Of a DNA stretch of 52,262 nt, positions 35,285-43,688 are shown piece after piece (position 1 is the stretch's first letter; every line of letters begins with the position of its first letter). The translations under genes were made by a program, and so were the position numbers. Under the pieces are notes generated by a model. The model saw only the letters and a list, made by a program, of their open reading frames with translations. It was not told the origin of the DNA and made no database searches. This DNA comes from JAAYTD01 sp964472015 (GTDB lineage: Bacteria; Bacteroidota; Ignavibacteria; Kapaibacteriales; UBA2268): assembly GCA_964472015.1 (NCBI GenBank), contig CAYYIP010000015.1, positions 1-52,262 of the forward strand. The letters are read 5' to 3'.

Positions 35285-37249
35285 TTAAACTATAAGTAAA
35301 TAAGTTAGTATAAATATAATCCCAATAACTATTAATGTTGCATAGTTTTGTACTAATCCAGTTTGAATATATCTAAAATATTTTGCTAATTTATCAAATA
35401 ACTTAGCTAGTCCATTAACTAAACCATCAATAATTTTTATATCTACTATTTTAAGTAAAAATTTCTCAGATATATTAATAATAGGATTAATAACTAACGC
35501 ATAAATACCTTCATCTAAATAATATTTATTAAATAATACTTTATAAACAGGTTTTACAGATTTTTTAATTTCTATAGCTTTTGTTAAATCATTCTTATCA
35601 TAAAGTTTTTTTGCTAAGTATATACCTAATACAGCAATTATAACAGCAATAAGTATAAATAAATATTCAATAGAATGTATTTCATTATGTTTGTAATTTA
35701 ATATATAATTAGCTTCCTTAAAAATAGGAGTTAACCACTTCCCAATCATATTAGGTTCAGAATTTATCCAAAATCCAAGTGCATAAGGAACACCTATAAA
35801 ACCACCAAAAGCAGATAAAAATGCTAATATAATAAGAGGAATCGTCATAGTTTTTGGTGATTCATGTGGATGTACTTTTTTAATATCAAATCTTTCTTCT
35901 CCATAAAATACCATATATGTTAATCTAAACATATAAAATGCAGTACAAAACGCTGCAATTGCAAGAATTAACCATCCAATAAAGCTACCATTATTGTACA
36001 TATTCCACATAATTTCATCTTTAGAAAAAAACCCACTAAAAAATGGTACACCAGCAATAGCTAATGCTGCAATGAAAAAAGTCTTATGTGTAATAGGCAT
36101 ATATTTACGTAAGTTTCCCATTTTTTGCATATCTAACTCATTCTTCATACCATGCATAACAGCACCTGCACCAAGGAATAAAAGCCCTTTGAAAAAAGCG
36201 TGCGTCATTACATGAAAAACACCCGCTGTAAAAGCGCCAACCCCTAGTGCTGCAAACATAAATCCTAACTGACTAACAGTAGAATAAGCAAGTACCTTTT
36301 TTATATCATTCTGAACAAGTCCTATTGTTGCTGCCCAAAGTGCTGTAATAACTCCAACACCTGCAATAATATTCATAACATCAGGTGAAAGCGCAAACAT
36401 TAAAGAATTTCTTGCAATTAAAAATATTCCTGCTGTTACCATTGTAGCTGCGTGAATTAGCGCAGAAACAGGTGTTGGTCCTGCCATCGCATCCGGCAAC
36501 CAAACCGATAATGGCAACTGTGCAGATTTTCCACAACATCCTAAAAATAATGATAATGTTATCCAAAATAATAAAGAAGTATCATAAAAAGAACTTGCAC
36601 CTAATTCTAATTGTGTTAATATATTTGAATATTGTAATGAGCCGAAATTTGAAAAAATTAAGAACATGGCAATCAAAAAACCAAAATCACCTACCCGATT
36701 CGCTATAAACGCTTTATTCCCCGCATCACCTGTCCAAACAAGATTAACTCCCTCAAATTTTCTATCATACCAAAAACCTATAAGAAGATAAGAACATAAA
36801 CCTACGCCTTCCCAACCAAAAAATGTTACTAAAAAATTATCAGCTAAAACAAGATTAAGCATCATAAATATAAACAAATTTAAATATGCAAAAAAACGAT
36901 AAAAACTTCTATCATTATGCATATATCCAATTGAATATATATGAATTAATAGCCCAATCCCTGTTACAATTAAAGCAAATAAAATAGAAAGTTGGTCAAT
37001 TTGATAAGCAACATTAACATTGAAGTCTCCAAATCTAAACCAATCAAAAATATATTTCGTAATAGGAACAAAATTTTCGCTATTTAATATTGATATAAAT
37101 ATAGAAAGTGAAATTAAAAAAGGAATTGCAATTGCTATACATCCTATCATTCCTATTATTTTTTCATTTTTAATTTTCTTACCAAATATTCCATTTAATA
37201 AAAAACCTATAAGAGGAAAAAGAGTTATCAGACCTACTAAATTAAACAT
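35285..37249 (-). CDS. nuoL: NADH-quinone oxidoreductase subunit L
   Basis: About 654 residues from the ATG at 37249-37247 (MFNLVGLITLFPLIGF), the usual NuoL start. A longer frame from a TTG at 37294 is rejected because a promoter element covers it. NuoL is the distal proton-pumping membrane arm of complex I. It shows YMHNDRSFYRFFAYLNLF, GWEGVGLCSYLLIGFWYD, KAFIANRVGDFGF, LPDAMAGPTPVSALIHAATMVTAG and the long lateral-helix region ending in several C-terminal helices. No other nuo gene is adjacent: its neighbours are a convergent glycosyltransferase and a divergent flavodoxin-like gene. Confidence 0.93.
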   Translation of the reverse strand: MFNLVGLITLFPLIGFLLNGIFGKKIKNEKIIGMIGCIAIAIPFLISLSIFISILNSENFVPITKYIFDWFRFGDFNVNVAYQIDQLSILFALIVTGIGLLIHIYSIGYMHNDRSFYRFFAYLNLFIFMMLNLVLADNFLVTFFGWEGVGLCSYLLIGFWYDRKFEGVNLVWTGDAGNKAFIANRVGDFGFLIAMFLIFSNFGSLQYSNILTQLELGASSFYDTSLLFWITLSLFLGCCGKSAQLPLSVWLPDAMAGPTPVSALIHAATMVTAGIFLIARNSLMFALSPDVMNIIAGVGVITALWAATIGLVQNDIKKVLAYSTVSQLGFMFAALGVGAFTAGVFHVMTHAFFKGLLFLGAGAVMHGMKNELDMQKMGNLRKYMPITHKTFFIAALAIAGVPFFSGFFSKDEIMWNMYNNGSFIGWLILAIAAFCTAFYMFRLTYMVFYGEERFDIKKVHPHESPKTMTIPLIILAFLSAFGGFIGVPYALGFWINSEPNMIGKWLTPIFKEANYILNYKHNEIHSIEYLFILIAVIIAVLGIYLAKKLYDKNDLTKAIEIKKSVKPVYKVLFNKYYLDEGIYALVINPIINISEKFLLKIVDIKIIDGLVNGLAKLFDKLAKYFRYIQTGLVQNYATLIVIGIIFILTYLLIV

Positions 37250-37291
37250 AATATATCTATATATATAAAATAATATCTTATAATTAAAGTA

Positions 37292-37299
37292 CAAAAATA
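37292..37299 (-). promoter_or_regulatory. Putative -7 promoter element for nuoL
   Basis: On the minus strand this reads TATTTTTG (TAnnTTTG), 43 nt before the ATG at 37249. It overlaps the TTG start of the longer frame, which excludes that start if the element is real. Confidence 0.5.
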
Positions 37300-37448
37300 C
37301 AAAAGAAAATTAATATTTTATAAAAATAAATTGAATTCTTTATAATAAATTTAATCATTATTCGTCTTTTACTATATGTAATAATATAATAAAGCATAAA
37401 GTCTTATAAAGTCTTAAAAATAAATTATAATATATATATACTTATAGA

Positions 37449-38165
37449 ATGAAAACTAATGCAACTATTATAAATGCAACCCCAAATAAAAATTTAATAA
37501 TAAATAAAATTCAAAAATCATTCGAAAAAGGTATGTTAAATGTAGGTGTAAAAACCTATCCTATAAATTTAAGAGAACTTAATATTCAACCATGCCGTGG
37601 ATGTACTAATAAAATAGATTTTAGATCAACTAAGATTTGTAAAATTAATGATTCTATGCAATCATTATATAGCATATTACAAGATTCTGAAATTTGGGTT
37701 TTTATTACTCAACTAATAGATACTGAAATATCAAATAAATTTTATAATTTTCTTGATAGATTAGAACCTTTATTTCAACCTAATTATAAAACTATTAACC
37801 AAACTGATATTTATTTAAAAAGTATAAATACTACAGGGAAAATTATATTAATTTCTCTTGATAATAATGAAATTATAAACAAAACGGAGATAATCTCAAA
37901 ACAGCTAAAAATGATAGCGGATATTTTTGATAAAAAAATATTATCAACTATTTTTTATAACCAATTGGCATTATTAGAATTTTCATATGGAATAAATAAT
38001 ACACAAACAAATAATAATTCAAATATGTTTGAAATATTTGAATTAGCAGGTCAACAAGCTATAAAACAAAATAATTTCTCTAAAGAAATTTTACAATTAA
38101 TTTCAATTACAAGTGAAACAAAAAAAGAAATTCTAAAAAAAATTATTGAAATACCAAAAAAATAA
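37449..38165 (+). CDS. Flavodoxin-like / NADPH-dependent FMN reductase family protein
   Basis: A 238-residue protein. The N-terminal ATIINATPNKNLIINKIQKSF fits the first strand and phosphate loop of the flavodoxin fold, and LNIQPCRGCTN (about residues 45-55) matches the PCxGC motif of iron-sulfur flavoproteins and related FMN reductases. The later ICKINDSMQSLYSILQDSEIWVFITQ aligns with the ISDDM...ADxxV segment of that family. The C-terminal 90 residues are Asn/Lys-rich and poorly conserved. No redox partner is adjacent. Confidence in the fold is moderate and the function is unknown. Confidence 0.6.
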   Translation: MKTNATIINATPNKNLIINKIQKSFEKGMLNVGVKTYPINLRELNIQPCRGCTNKIDFRSTKICKINDSMQSLYSILQDSEIWVFITQLIDTEISNKFYNFLDRLEPLFQPNYKTINQTDIYLKSINTTGKIILISLDNNEIINKTEIISKQLKMIADIFDKKILSTIFYNQLALLEFSYGINNTQTNNNSNMFEIFELAGQQAIKQNNFSKEILQLISITSETKKEILKKIIEIPKK

Positions 38166-38226
38166 AACTAAAATATTTACATCATATAAAAATACTCTTA
38201 AAGTTTTATTTTATAATAATTTTAAG

Positions 38227-38234
38227 TAATTTTG
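38227..38234 (+). promoter_or_regulatory. Putative -7 promoter element for the epimerase gene
   Basis: TAATTTTG fits TAnnTTTG, 75 nt before the methylmalonyl-CoA epimerase start. Confidence 0.4.
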
Positions 38235-38308
38235 TAAATAGGTAAAAATAAAAATAATTTTAAATATTTATATTTCAATAAATAATAAATAATAAATGGA
38301 ATAAAAAA

Positions 38309-38719
38309 ATGATTAAATCTATTAATCACATCGGTATTGCTGTTACGGATTTAAATGCAGCAATTGAAACATTTAAAAAAATATTTCAATTTGACTCAGT
38401 ACATAGAGAAACTGTTGCTGATCAAAAAATAGAAGTTGCATCATTTAAAGTTGGAGACGTTCTTATAGAACTAACTTTCCCAACATCACCTGATTCTCCT
38501 ATTGCTAAATTTATTGATAAAAATAATGGGAAAGGTGGTTTACATCATATAGCTTTTGAAACAGATGATATATCTAATGAACTTAATCGTATTGAAGCAG
38601 AAGGCATTCAGCTTATAGATAAAACACCACGACCAGGTGCACATGATATGATGATAGCATTTATGCATCCAAAATCAACAAATGGCGTATTAACTGAAAT
38701 TTGCCAAGAAAAAAAATAA
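38309..38719 (+). CDS. mce: Methylmalonyl-CoA epimerase
   Basis: A 136-residue glyoxalase-fold metalloenzyme that interconverts the two methylmalonyl-CoA epimers between propionyl-CoA and succinyl-CoA. The metal ligands are visible: H7 in INHIGIAV, the His pair in GGLHHIAFETDD (about residues 84-95) and the C-terminal Glu in VLTEICQ. The length matches the family. It stands alone: no mutase or carboxylase gene is in the window. A perfect hairpin terminator follows 11 nt after the stop. Confidence 0.93.
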   Translation: MIKSINHIGIAVTDLNAAIETFKKIFQFDSVHRETVADQKIEVASFKVGDVLIELTFPTSPDSPIAKFIDKNNGKGGLHHIAFETDDISNELNRIEAEGIQLIDKTPRPGAHDMMIAFMHPKSTNGVLTEICQEKK

Positions 38720-38729
38720 CTAAAATTTT

Positions 38730-38758
38730 AATATGGATATTTTATAAATATCCATATT
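38730..38758 (+). terminator. Hairpin terminator after the epimerase gene
   Basis: A perfect 13-bp stem (38730-38742 with 38746-38758, AATATGGATATTT) with a three-base loop, followed by a T-rich run. Confidence 0.8.
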
Positions 38759-38823
38759 ATTTTTATTTATAATATAATAACCAAAATTTTCTTAATAAAC
38801 TATTATAGAATATTAAAAAAATT

Positions 38824-39678
38824 ATGAATAAGGATAAAAATAAATTATCTACAAAAACACCGTTAAGAATGCCATTGACTTATCATGATAAAAATTTTAT
38901 GAATAGTGATGCTGCAAGAGGAATTAGAATACTTTCTGAATATTTATATCCTGAACATCAATTCGAAAAGGAAAAAATATCAAAAGCAATTATAATTTAT
39001 GGCTCTGCACGTATTTTATCAATGAACGAATGGACTAAAAAACATGAAGAATTAAAATATAATATAGAAAATTCTAGTGGTACAATTAAAGAACTACTAT
39101 TATCAGAATTAAAAGCACATAACGCAAAACGAGAATTATCTGTAGTATATGAAGAATGTGTTCAACTTTCTGAAATGTTATGTGAATGGAGTCTTAAATT
39201 ACCCAAAGAAAAAAGATTTTATATTTGTACAGGTGGCGGTCCCGGTATTATGGAAGCTGCAAATAAAGGTGCATATAATAAAAAAACTCCTAGTTTAGGT
39301 TTTAATATTTCATTACCATATGAACAATATCCAAACCCTTATATATCAAAAGAATTGAATTTTGAATTTTATTACTTTTTTATGAGGAAGTTTTGGTTTA
39401 GTAGTTTAGCAGAAGCTTTAATAGCAATGCCAGGCGGATTTGGAACTTTTGATGAAATAATTGAACAATTTACCTTGATACAAACAAAAAAAATAACAAA
39501 AAAAATGCCCATTGTATTATATAAAGAAGAATTTTGGCGAAAATCATTTAACTTTGAATACTTAGCTGAAATAGGAATGATAGATCACGATGATTTATTT
39601 CTATACAAATATTGTTCTAATCCTGAAGAAGCTTTTGTTTATATTACAAAAAAACTAAAAGAATATCATAATTTATAA
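38824..39678 (+). CDS. LOG-family (TIGR00730-like) nucleotide-binding protein
   Basis: A 284-residue Rossmann-like protein of the LOG/YgdH group, whose members hydrolyse nucleoside monophosphates (cytokinin riboside phosphate hydrolase or pyrimidine/purine nucleosidase). The signature CTGGGPGIMEAANKGAY (about residues 137-153) and MPGGFGTFDEIIEQFTLIQTKK (about residues 200-221) are intact. The first 45 residues and the AIIIYGSARI segment fit the longer LOG members. The substrate is not defined. A hairpin terminator follows 20 nt downstream. Confidence 0.85.
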   Translation: MNKDKNKLSTKTPLRMPLTYHDKNFMNSDAARGIRILSEYLYPEHQFEKEKISKAIIIYGSARILSMNEWTKKHEELKYNIENSSGTIKELLLSELKAHNAKRELSVVYEECVQLSEMLCEWSLKLPKEKRFYICTGGGPGIMEAANKGAYNKKTPSLGFNISLPYEQYPNPYISKELNFEFYYFFMRKFWFSSLAEALIAMPGGFGTFDEIIEQFTLIQTKKITKKMPIVLYKEEFWRKSFNFEYLAEIGMIDHDDLFLYKYCSNPEEAFVYITKKLKEYHNL

Positions 39679-39698
39679 GAATATCTATAATATATAAC

Positions 39699-39735
39699 AA
39701 AAAAAAGATTATTATTATACAATAAGCTTTTTTTT
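39699..39735. terminator. Hairpin terminator between the LOG gene and the broken methylase
   Basis: The 15-nt arms 39699-39713 and 39721-39735 pair with one mismatch. Runs of eight A and eight T flank it, so it can act on both convergent genes. Confidence 0.7.
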
Positions 39736-39741
39736 ATATTC

Positions 39742-40885
39742 TTAGAATATTAGTTGATTTTGTCTATTCTTAGACATTTTAAAATTATATTGTGTAAAAA
39801 TAGTTCTTTTCGTTGTATTACCCTTACAAATAACATAATGTAAATACTCGGTTACACTATTAGCTTTATGATTTCTATTTTCTGTTTTATCTGCTTTGAA
39901 TCTATTATATTGCGTTGTAAATAAACCATATTCACCTCTTTGGGACATAATATACTCAATTTCATTTAACGACAATATTCCTTCATTATTATAACTTAAA
40001 AATATATAATCAACATCAGCATCAGAAATTATCGAATTTAGAGCTTTAAATGCTTCAGTTTTTAATGAAAATTTAGATTTTTGAGACGAATATTCTCTTA
40101 AACCTGTTTTACCGTATAATTCAGGATTATCATATTTAGCAATTGTTTCTAAAACGTGATAATTTGTAGCATATTGTCTATTATTATATGGTGGATCAAG
40201 ATATAATATATTACCACTAATCTTTTTTATAAGCTCTTCAGCATCTTCGTTAAATACTTTATATAAGAAAATCACTACAACTAAAATATGCTGGTATCAT
40301 TGAAAATACTTTTGAAGCACTATTTTTAATATTTTTTAAAAAAGCTGCATAAACTGAAGCAGTATTAGCAGTTTTATCAATATTTTCAAGTAGTGTAGCA
40401 AGAAGAAAATAATATTCATTTTCATTAATTAGTTTGTTTTTCTTCCAATCTTCAATTTGTATTCTAATAGCATCAGCTTTTTTCCATTTATATCAGAAAA
40501 ATATTGTCTTTTAAACTCTTTGTTTATTGTACCTCCCAAGCAATAGTTATTATATATAAATCCCTCTTGTAACTCAATATTATCTAAATAATTACATACA
40601 AAATCAGCTCTATATTTATATTCAATAGAACTTATTTTTTTAGTTCGTTTTCTAATCCTATAAAGTTCAATATAAAATTATTTTCTATATAGTTTTTATT
40701 AAGTACATAACTATAATATTGTATATCATTTGATAATATGTTATAACCAATATTTTTAAAATGCTGTCCTACAACACCAGTGCCCGCAAATAAATCTATT
40801 AAAGTAATAGAAATATTATTAACCATTTTAAAATATAAAATTCTAAAAAAGGTAACAGAGATTTTTTAGAACCAATATAATTCAT
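39742..40885 (-). pseudogene. Frameshifted D12-class adenine-N6 DNA methylase
   Basis: Joining frames gives a full D12 methylase. The start MNYIGSKKSLLPFLEFYILK begins at ATG 40885 and motif I is IDLFAGTGVVGQHF. Then come LSNDIQYYSYVLN, FIYNNYCLGGTINKEFKRQYFS, NGKKADAIRIQIEDWKK and motif IV NILYLDPPYNNRQY, ending near 39745. The frame is broken near 40825-40832 (A-run), at 40635-40641 (seven A on the coding strand), at 40478-40483 (six A) and near 40262-40290. Three of these look like single-base losses in A-runs and the last like a gain. It should pair with the nuclease pseudogene just upstream. Confidence 0.8.
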
Positions 40886-40889
40886 ATTA

Positions 40890-41645
40890 TTAATTACTCA
40901 AAAGAATTATAAAACATTTTACTTTATAAGCCTGATTAGTTTCATTGCTCTTATTCTTGTTATGGGTATAAGTAAAATTAATTTCTAAAGGATTATTTAA
41001 ATCTGTATTGTTATTTGCCATAATCAGTTTTGAATTCTTTTGTAGGACTTTTTGCAACTTTTTGATCGTAAGAAAATCCATTAATAAAAAAGTCTACATT
41101 TCTAATATGTTCTAGAGTTGGTAATATATTTTTATTCTTTTCAAAAATTAAAGTTTCTATAAAATCATTTCTTACTGTATTTATTTCTTTAATTCTTCTA
41201 AATTTAACAGCTGCTTCTTTAACTTTATTATCCTTTGAAAAACCATCTATATCTTCAGAATTTATACTTTGTACAAAATCATCAAACTTACCTTGTGAAA
41301 ACGGCCATGATATTTCGCCTAATTTTAATTTATTCCATTCCTTAATTAATACTTCAACTATATTAAATGAATCTTTTCCGCTTTTATATTTTGAAGTATT
41401 TTTAAACATATTTCTTATAATAGGCGTAGCAATATTTAAATCCCATTTTTCAACTATTTTATTCCATATTTGTTCATTTTCTAAGTTTAATTTTAAATTC
41501 CCTTTATTTTTTCCTTTTGAAACTTCTTTAACAGGCAAATCAAATTGCTTTACTTTTTGTAATTCTCTCAAAAAAAATTTAGCATTTTCTACATTATGAA
41601 ATATTTTTTTGCAATTTTACTAGAAAAATTATTATTTATATCCAT
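40890..41645 (-). pseudogene. Frameshifted type II restriction endonuclease (partner of the D12 methylase)
   Basis: The start MDINNNFSSKIAKK at ATG 41645 loses frame in a seven-A run (41604-41610). The main body then runs in another frame from FHNVENAKFFLRELQ to FKTDYGK, where it stops at 41011. A second frame (NNNTDLNNPLEINFTY) ends at 40890, four bases before the methylase ATG, which suggests the original C-terminus was there. A nuclease-like pair, VDFF and, eight residues on, DQK in SYDQKVAKS, fits PD-(D/E)xK. I do not recognise the specificity family. The nuclease role is inferred from this motif and the tight coupling to a methylase. Confidence 0.55.
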
Positions 41646-41714
41646 TATAAAAATATTGTTAATAAATTATTTATTATATAATTTTAACTCAAATTTATAA
41701 ATAAAATTTAAATT

Positions 41715-42008
41715 CTATACTATAAATTCTATAGAAGTTGACTTTTCATTTGAGTATTCATTTAATATATATTGATATATTTCAGTATTTTTAATTTCAT
41801 TTAACTCTGGCGGATTAATTTCTGCTATATATCTAGCAAGAAAACTTGCTTGTTTTTCAATAGGAAAAGTCTTATTTAAAATAATAATTTTTTCTTGATT
41901 TAAAATGCATGCACCACCTTTCGATTTTATAAGAATATCACGTCTAACTTTAATTCCACTTTTCTTCGCAAGAGTTAATAATTCATCAAATAAAACTTTA
42001 ATTTTCAC
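41715..42008 (-). CDS. Small conserved-looking protein, function unknown
   Basis: A 97-residue soluble protein. The segments LLTLAKKSGIKVRRDILIKSKGGACILN and KIIILNKTFPIEKQASFLARYIAE have the regular strand-helix pattern of a folded domain, and the GGACIL turn is distinctive. I do not recognise a named family. It lies 34 nt after a membrane-protein gene and downstream of queC on the same strand, so it may be the last intact gene of that operon before the broken R-M pair. Confidence 0.6.
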   Translation of the reverse strand: MKIKVLFDELLTLAKKSGIKVRRDILIKSKGGACILNQEKIIILNKTFPIEKQASFLARYIAEINPPELNEIKNTEIYQYILNEYSNEKSTSIEFIV

Positions 42009-42042
42009 AATATTTACTTTTATCTATTAGGTTTTCAGTAAT

Positions 42043-42582
42043 TTATTTATTCAACGTTTTGTCAAGCGGTCGCCATATAAAATAAAGTACACAAGTTATG
42101 GATGCTAACATACTAATACTAGTAATCGTTGTATATTTAGATTCAACAAGTCTAGCTATATAATTATCTTGTATAATAGGTGAATAAAAATCATTAACTC
42201 CAATAATATATACTTGATTTGCTAATTCTACATCTAAATACATTAAATATACTTGAATAGGAATGGTAATTACAAATAAAATAAAAGACATAAATAACCA
42301 TCCTCTATTTTTAAATTCAACACGCGTTTTAAAAGCTAATATTAAGGACGTTATTGCTGCAATTCCATACCCAACACCAGTATACAAAGAAGTTATAACA
42401 TAAATATATACATTATACATTCTTATTTCATTTGTATATTCAGGTTTTAAAATAAAATCAGTACCTGGAATAAATAAATCATAACCTATACTTGTTCTTA
42501 ATATTGTTCCGCCAAACCAAGTTATAAAACCTAACGCAAAAAAAGTTACAAGTATTTTAAATAATTTAGAATAATTTTGCAT
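42043..42582 (-). CDS. Four-helix membrane protein, function unknown
   Basis: A 179-residue inner-membrane protein with four clear hydrophobic helices at about residues 8-29, 58-84, 94-116 and 152-170. A polar loop of about 28 residues follows helix 1 and one of about 35 follows helix 3. There is no signal-peptidase site or known motif. It starts 13 nt after the queC stop and is followed 34 nt later by the 97-residue protein, so all three are probably on one transcript. No function can be given. Confidence 0.65.
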   Translation of the reverse strand: MQNYSKLFKILVTFFALGFITWFGGTILRTSIGYDLFIPGTDFILKPEYTNEIRMYNVYIYVITSLYTGVGYGIAAITSLILAFKTRVEFKNRGWLFMSFILFVITIPIQVYLMYLDVELANQVYIIGVNDFYSPIIQDNYIARLVESKYTTITSISMLASITCVLYFIWRPLDKTLNK

Positions 42583-42595
42583 TTTTAATATAATT

Positions 42596-43276
42596 TTAAT
42601 TTTTATATAAAATCGGATCTTTAATTCCTACATTTTTAAAACCTTTCAATCTTAATTTACAACTATCACATTTGCCACAAGCATAATCACTACTGTAATA
42701 ACAACTCCAAGATAAGTCAAAAGGAACTTTTAATCTTATTCCATTACGAACAATATCTTCTTTAGACATATTTATCAATGGTGTTATTATTTTTATATTT
42801 GTATCTTCTTTAGTACCATATAAAATTGTTTTTTCAAAAGCATCAAAAAAAACTCTACGACAATCAGGATAACCACTATAATCTATTTGACTAGCACCAA
42901 TAAAAATAGCATTTGCACCTATTACCTCCGCCCAAGAAGTTCCAATTGCTAAAATATTAGCGTTTCTAAAAGGTACATAACTATCTGGCACATTAATATT
43001 ATTTTCTTCTTTACAACTATGAAATTTATCAACGTCAATCAACGATGTACCACCTATTTTTTTTAAATAATCAATATTTATTATTAATCGTTGTTTTTCT
43101 AAAAGACTATAATAATTACAAATAGAGTTAAAAGCTTTTAATTCTTTTTCTTGTGTATTTTGTGAATAATTTAAATGCAATACATAAGGAATATATCCTT
43201 TATCAATAGCAATAGCTAAAGTTACTAGCGAATCCATTCCTCCGCTAAGTAATATTATTGATTTTTGTTTTTGCAT
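42596..43276 (-). CDS. queC: 7-cyano-7-deazaguanine synthase
   Basis: A 226-residue PP-loop ATPase that converts 7-carboxy-7-deazaguanine to preQ0 in queuosine (tRNA) or deazaguanine (DNA) modification. The PP-loop SGGMDS is at residues 11-16, followed by YVLHLNYSQNTQEKE, PFRNANILAIGTSWAEVIGA, GASQIDYSGYPDCR and the zinc-binding C-terminus SWSCYYS...ACGKCDSCKLRLKGF. The length is normal. The other queuosine genes (queD, queE, folE) are not in the window. It overlaps the tail of a decayed thioredoxin-like gene upstream. Confidence 0.94.
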   Translation of the reverse strand: MQKQKSIILLSGGMDSLVTLAIAIDKGYIPYVLHLNYSQNTQEKELKAFNSICNYYSLLEKQRLIINIDYLKKIGGTSLIDVDKFHSCKEENNINVPDSYVPFRNANILAIGTSWAEVIGANAIFIGASQIDYSGYPDCRRVFFDAFEKTILYGTKEDTNIKIITPLINMSKEDIVRNGIRLKVPFDLSWSCYYSSDYACGKCDSCKLRLKGFKNVGIKDPILYKN

Positions 43277-43289
43277 ATTTCATAAAATA

Positions 43290-43560
43290 GAATATCAAAC
43301 AATTGCTGTTCCAAAGTTTTTCTGATGTTCCTAATATTTTTCCCGTTTCTACATTATTTCTCAAAATAATTATAGTAGGCAACATTTTTATTCCATATTT
43401 TAAATATTCATTAGTTGGCTCTTTTTTCCATAAGATAAACCATTTTTGTTACCATTCGGTTCAAGTAAATTTACCAACAAGTGCTTCTTTTTCATTAACC
43501 AATGAATTATTATTACAAGAAGTTAAAGAAAAAAGAAAAAAATGAATTTATTATAAAAAA
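43290..43560 (-). pseudogene. Remnant of a thioredoxin-like lipoprotein
   Basis: Read leftwards, the sequence gives a lipoprotein signal (KFIFFLFSLTSC, then NNNSLVNEKEALVGKFT), then TGA and TAA where a W-x-x-W/C active-site region would be. Next comes NEYLKYGIKMLPTIIILRNN, matching the YGI-x-x-PT cis-proline motif of thioredoxins. The middle of the thioredoxin domain and the redox cysteines are gone, and no ATG was found for the signal. The remnant runs into the queC start. Confidence 0.5.
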
Positions 43561-43688
43561 TAATGTATTTTTTCAAAAATAAATAATTAAATATATCTTT
43601 ATTCTTTATAATGTTTTACTTATAAAAAATATAAAATATCTTTTTAATTTATGTTATAATTACATATTAAATATCTATTTTATGTTAA

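Noticed and set aside
37250..37294. N-terminal extension of NuoL from a TTG at 37294
   Set aside because: The promoter-like element 37292-37299 overlaps it and NuoL proteins start at the MFNLVG position.
39742..40275. Short methylase gene starting at GTG 40275
   Set aside because: It holds only motif IV and the C-terminus; motif I and the true ATG are found upstream in other frames.
42596..43276. queC as part of a deazaguanine DNA-modification defence system with the nearby R-M genes
   Set aside because: No dpd-type transglycosylase or partner genes lie nearby; the adjacent R-M pair is a classical D12 system, so a tRNA queuosine role is more likely.
43303..43545. 80-codon frame on the plus strand
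   Set aside because: It is antisense to the thioredoxin-like remnant, which has recognisable motifs; the plus-strand product has none.
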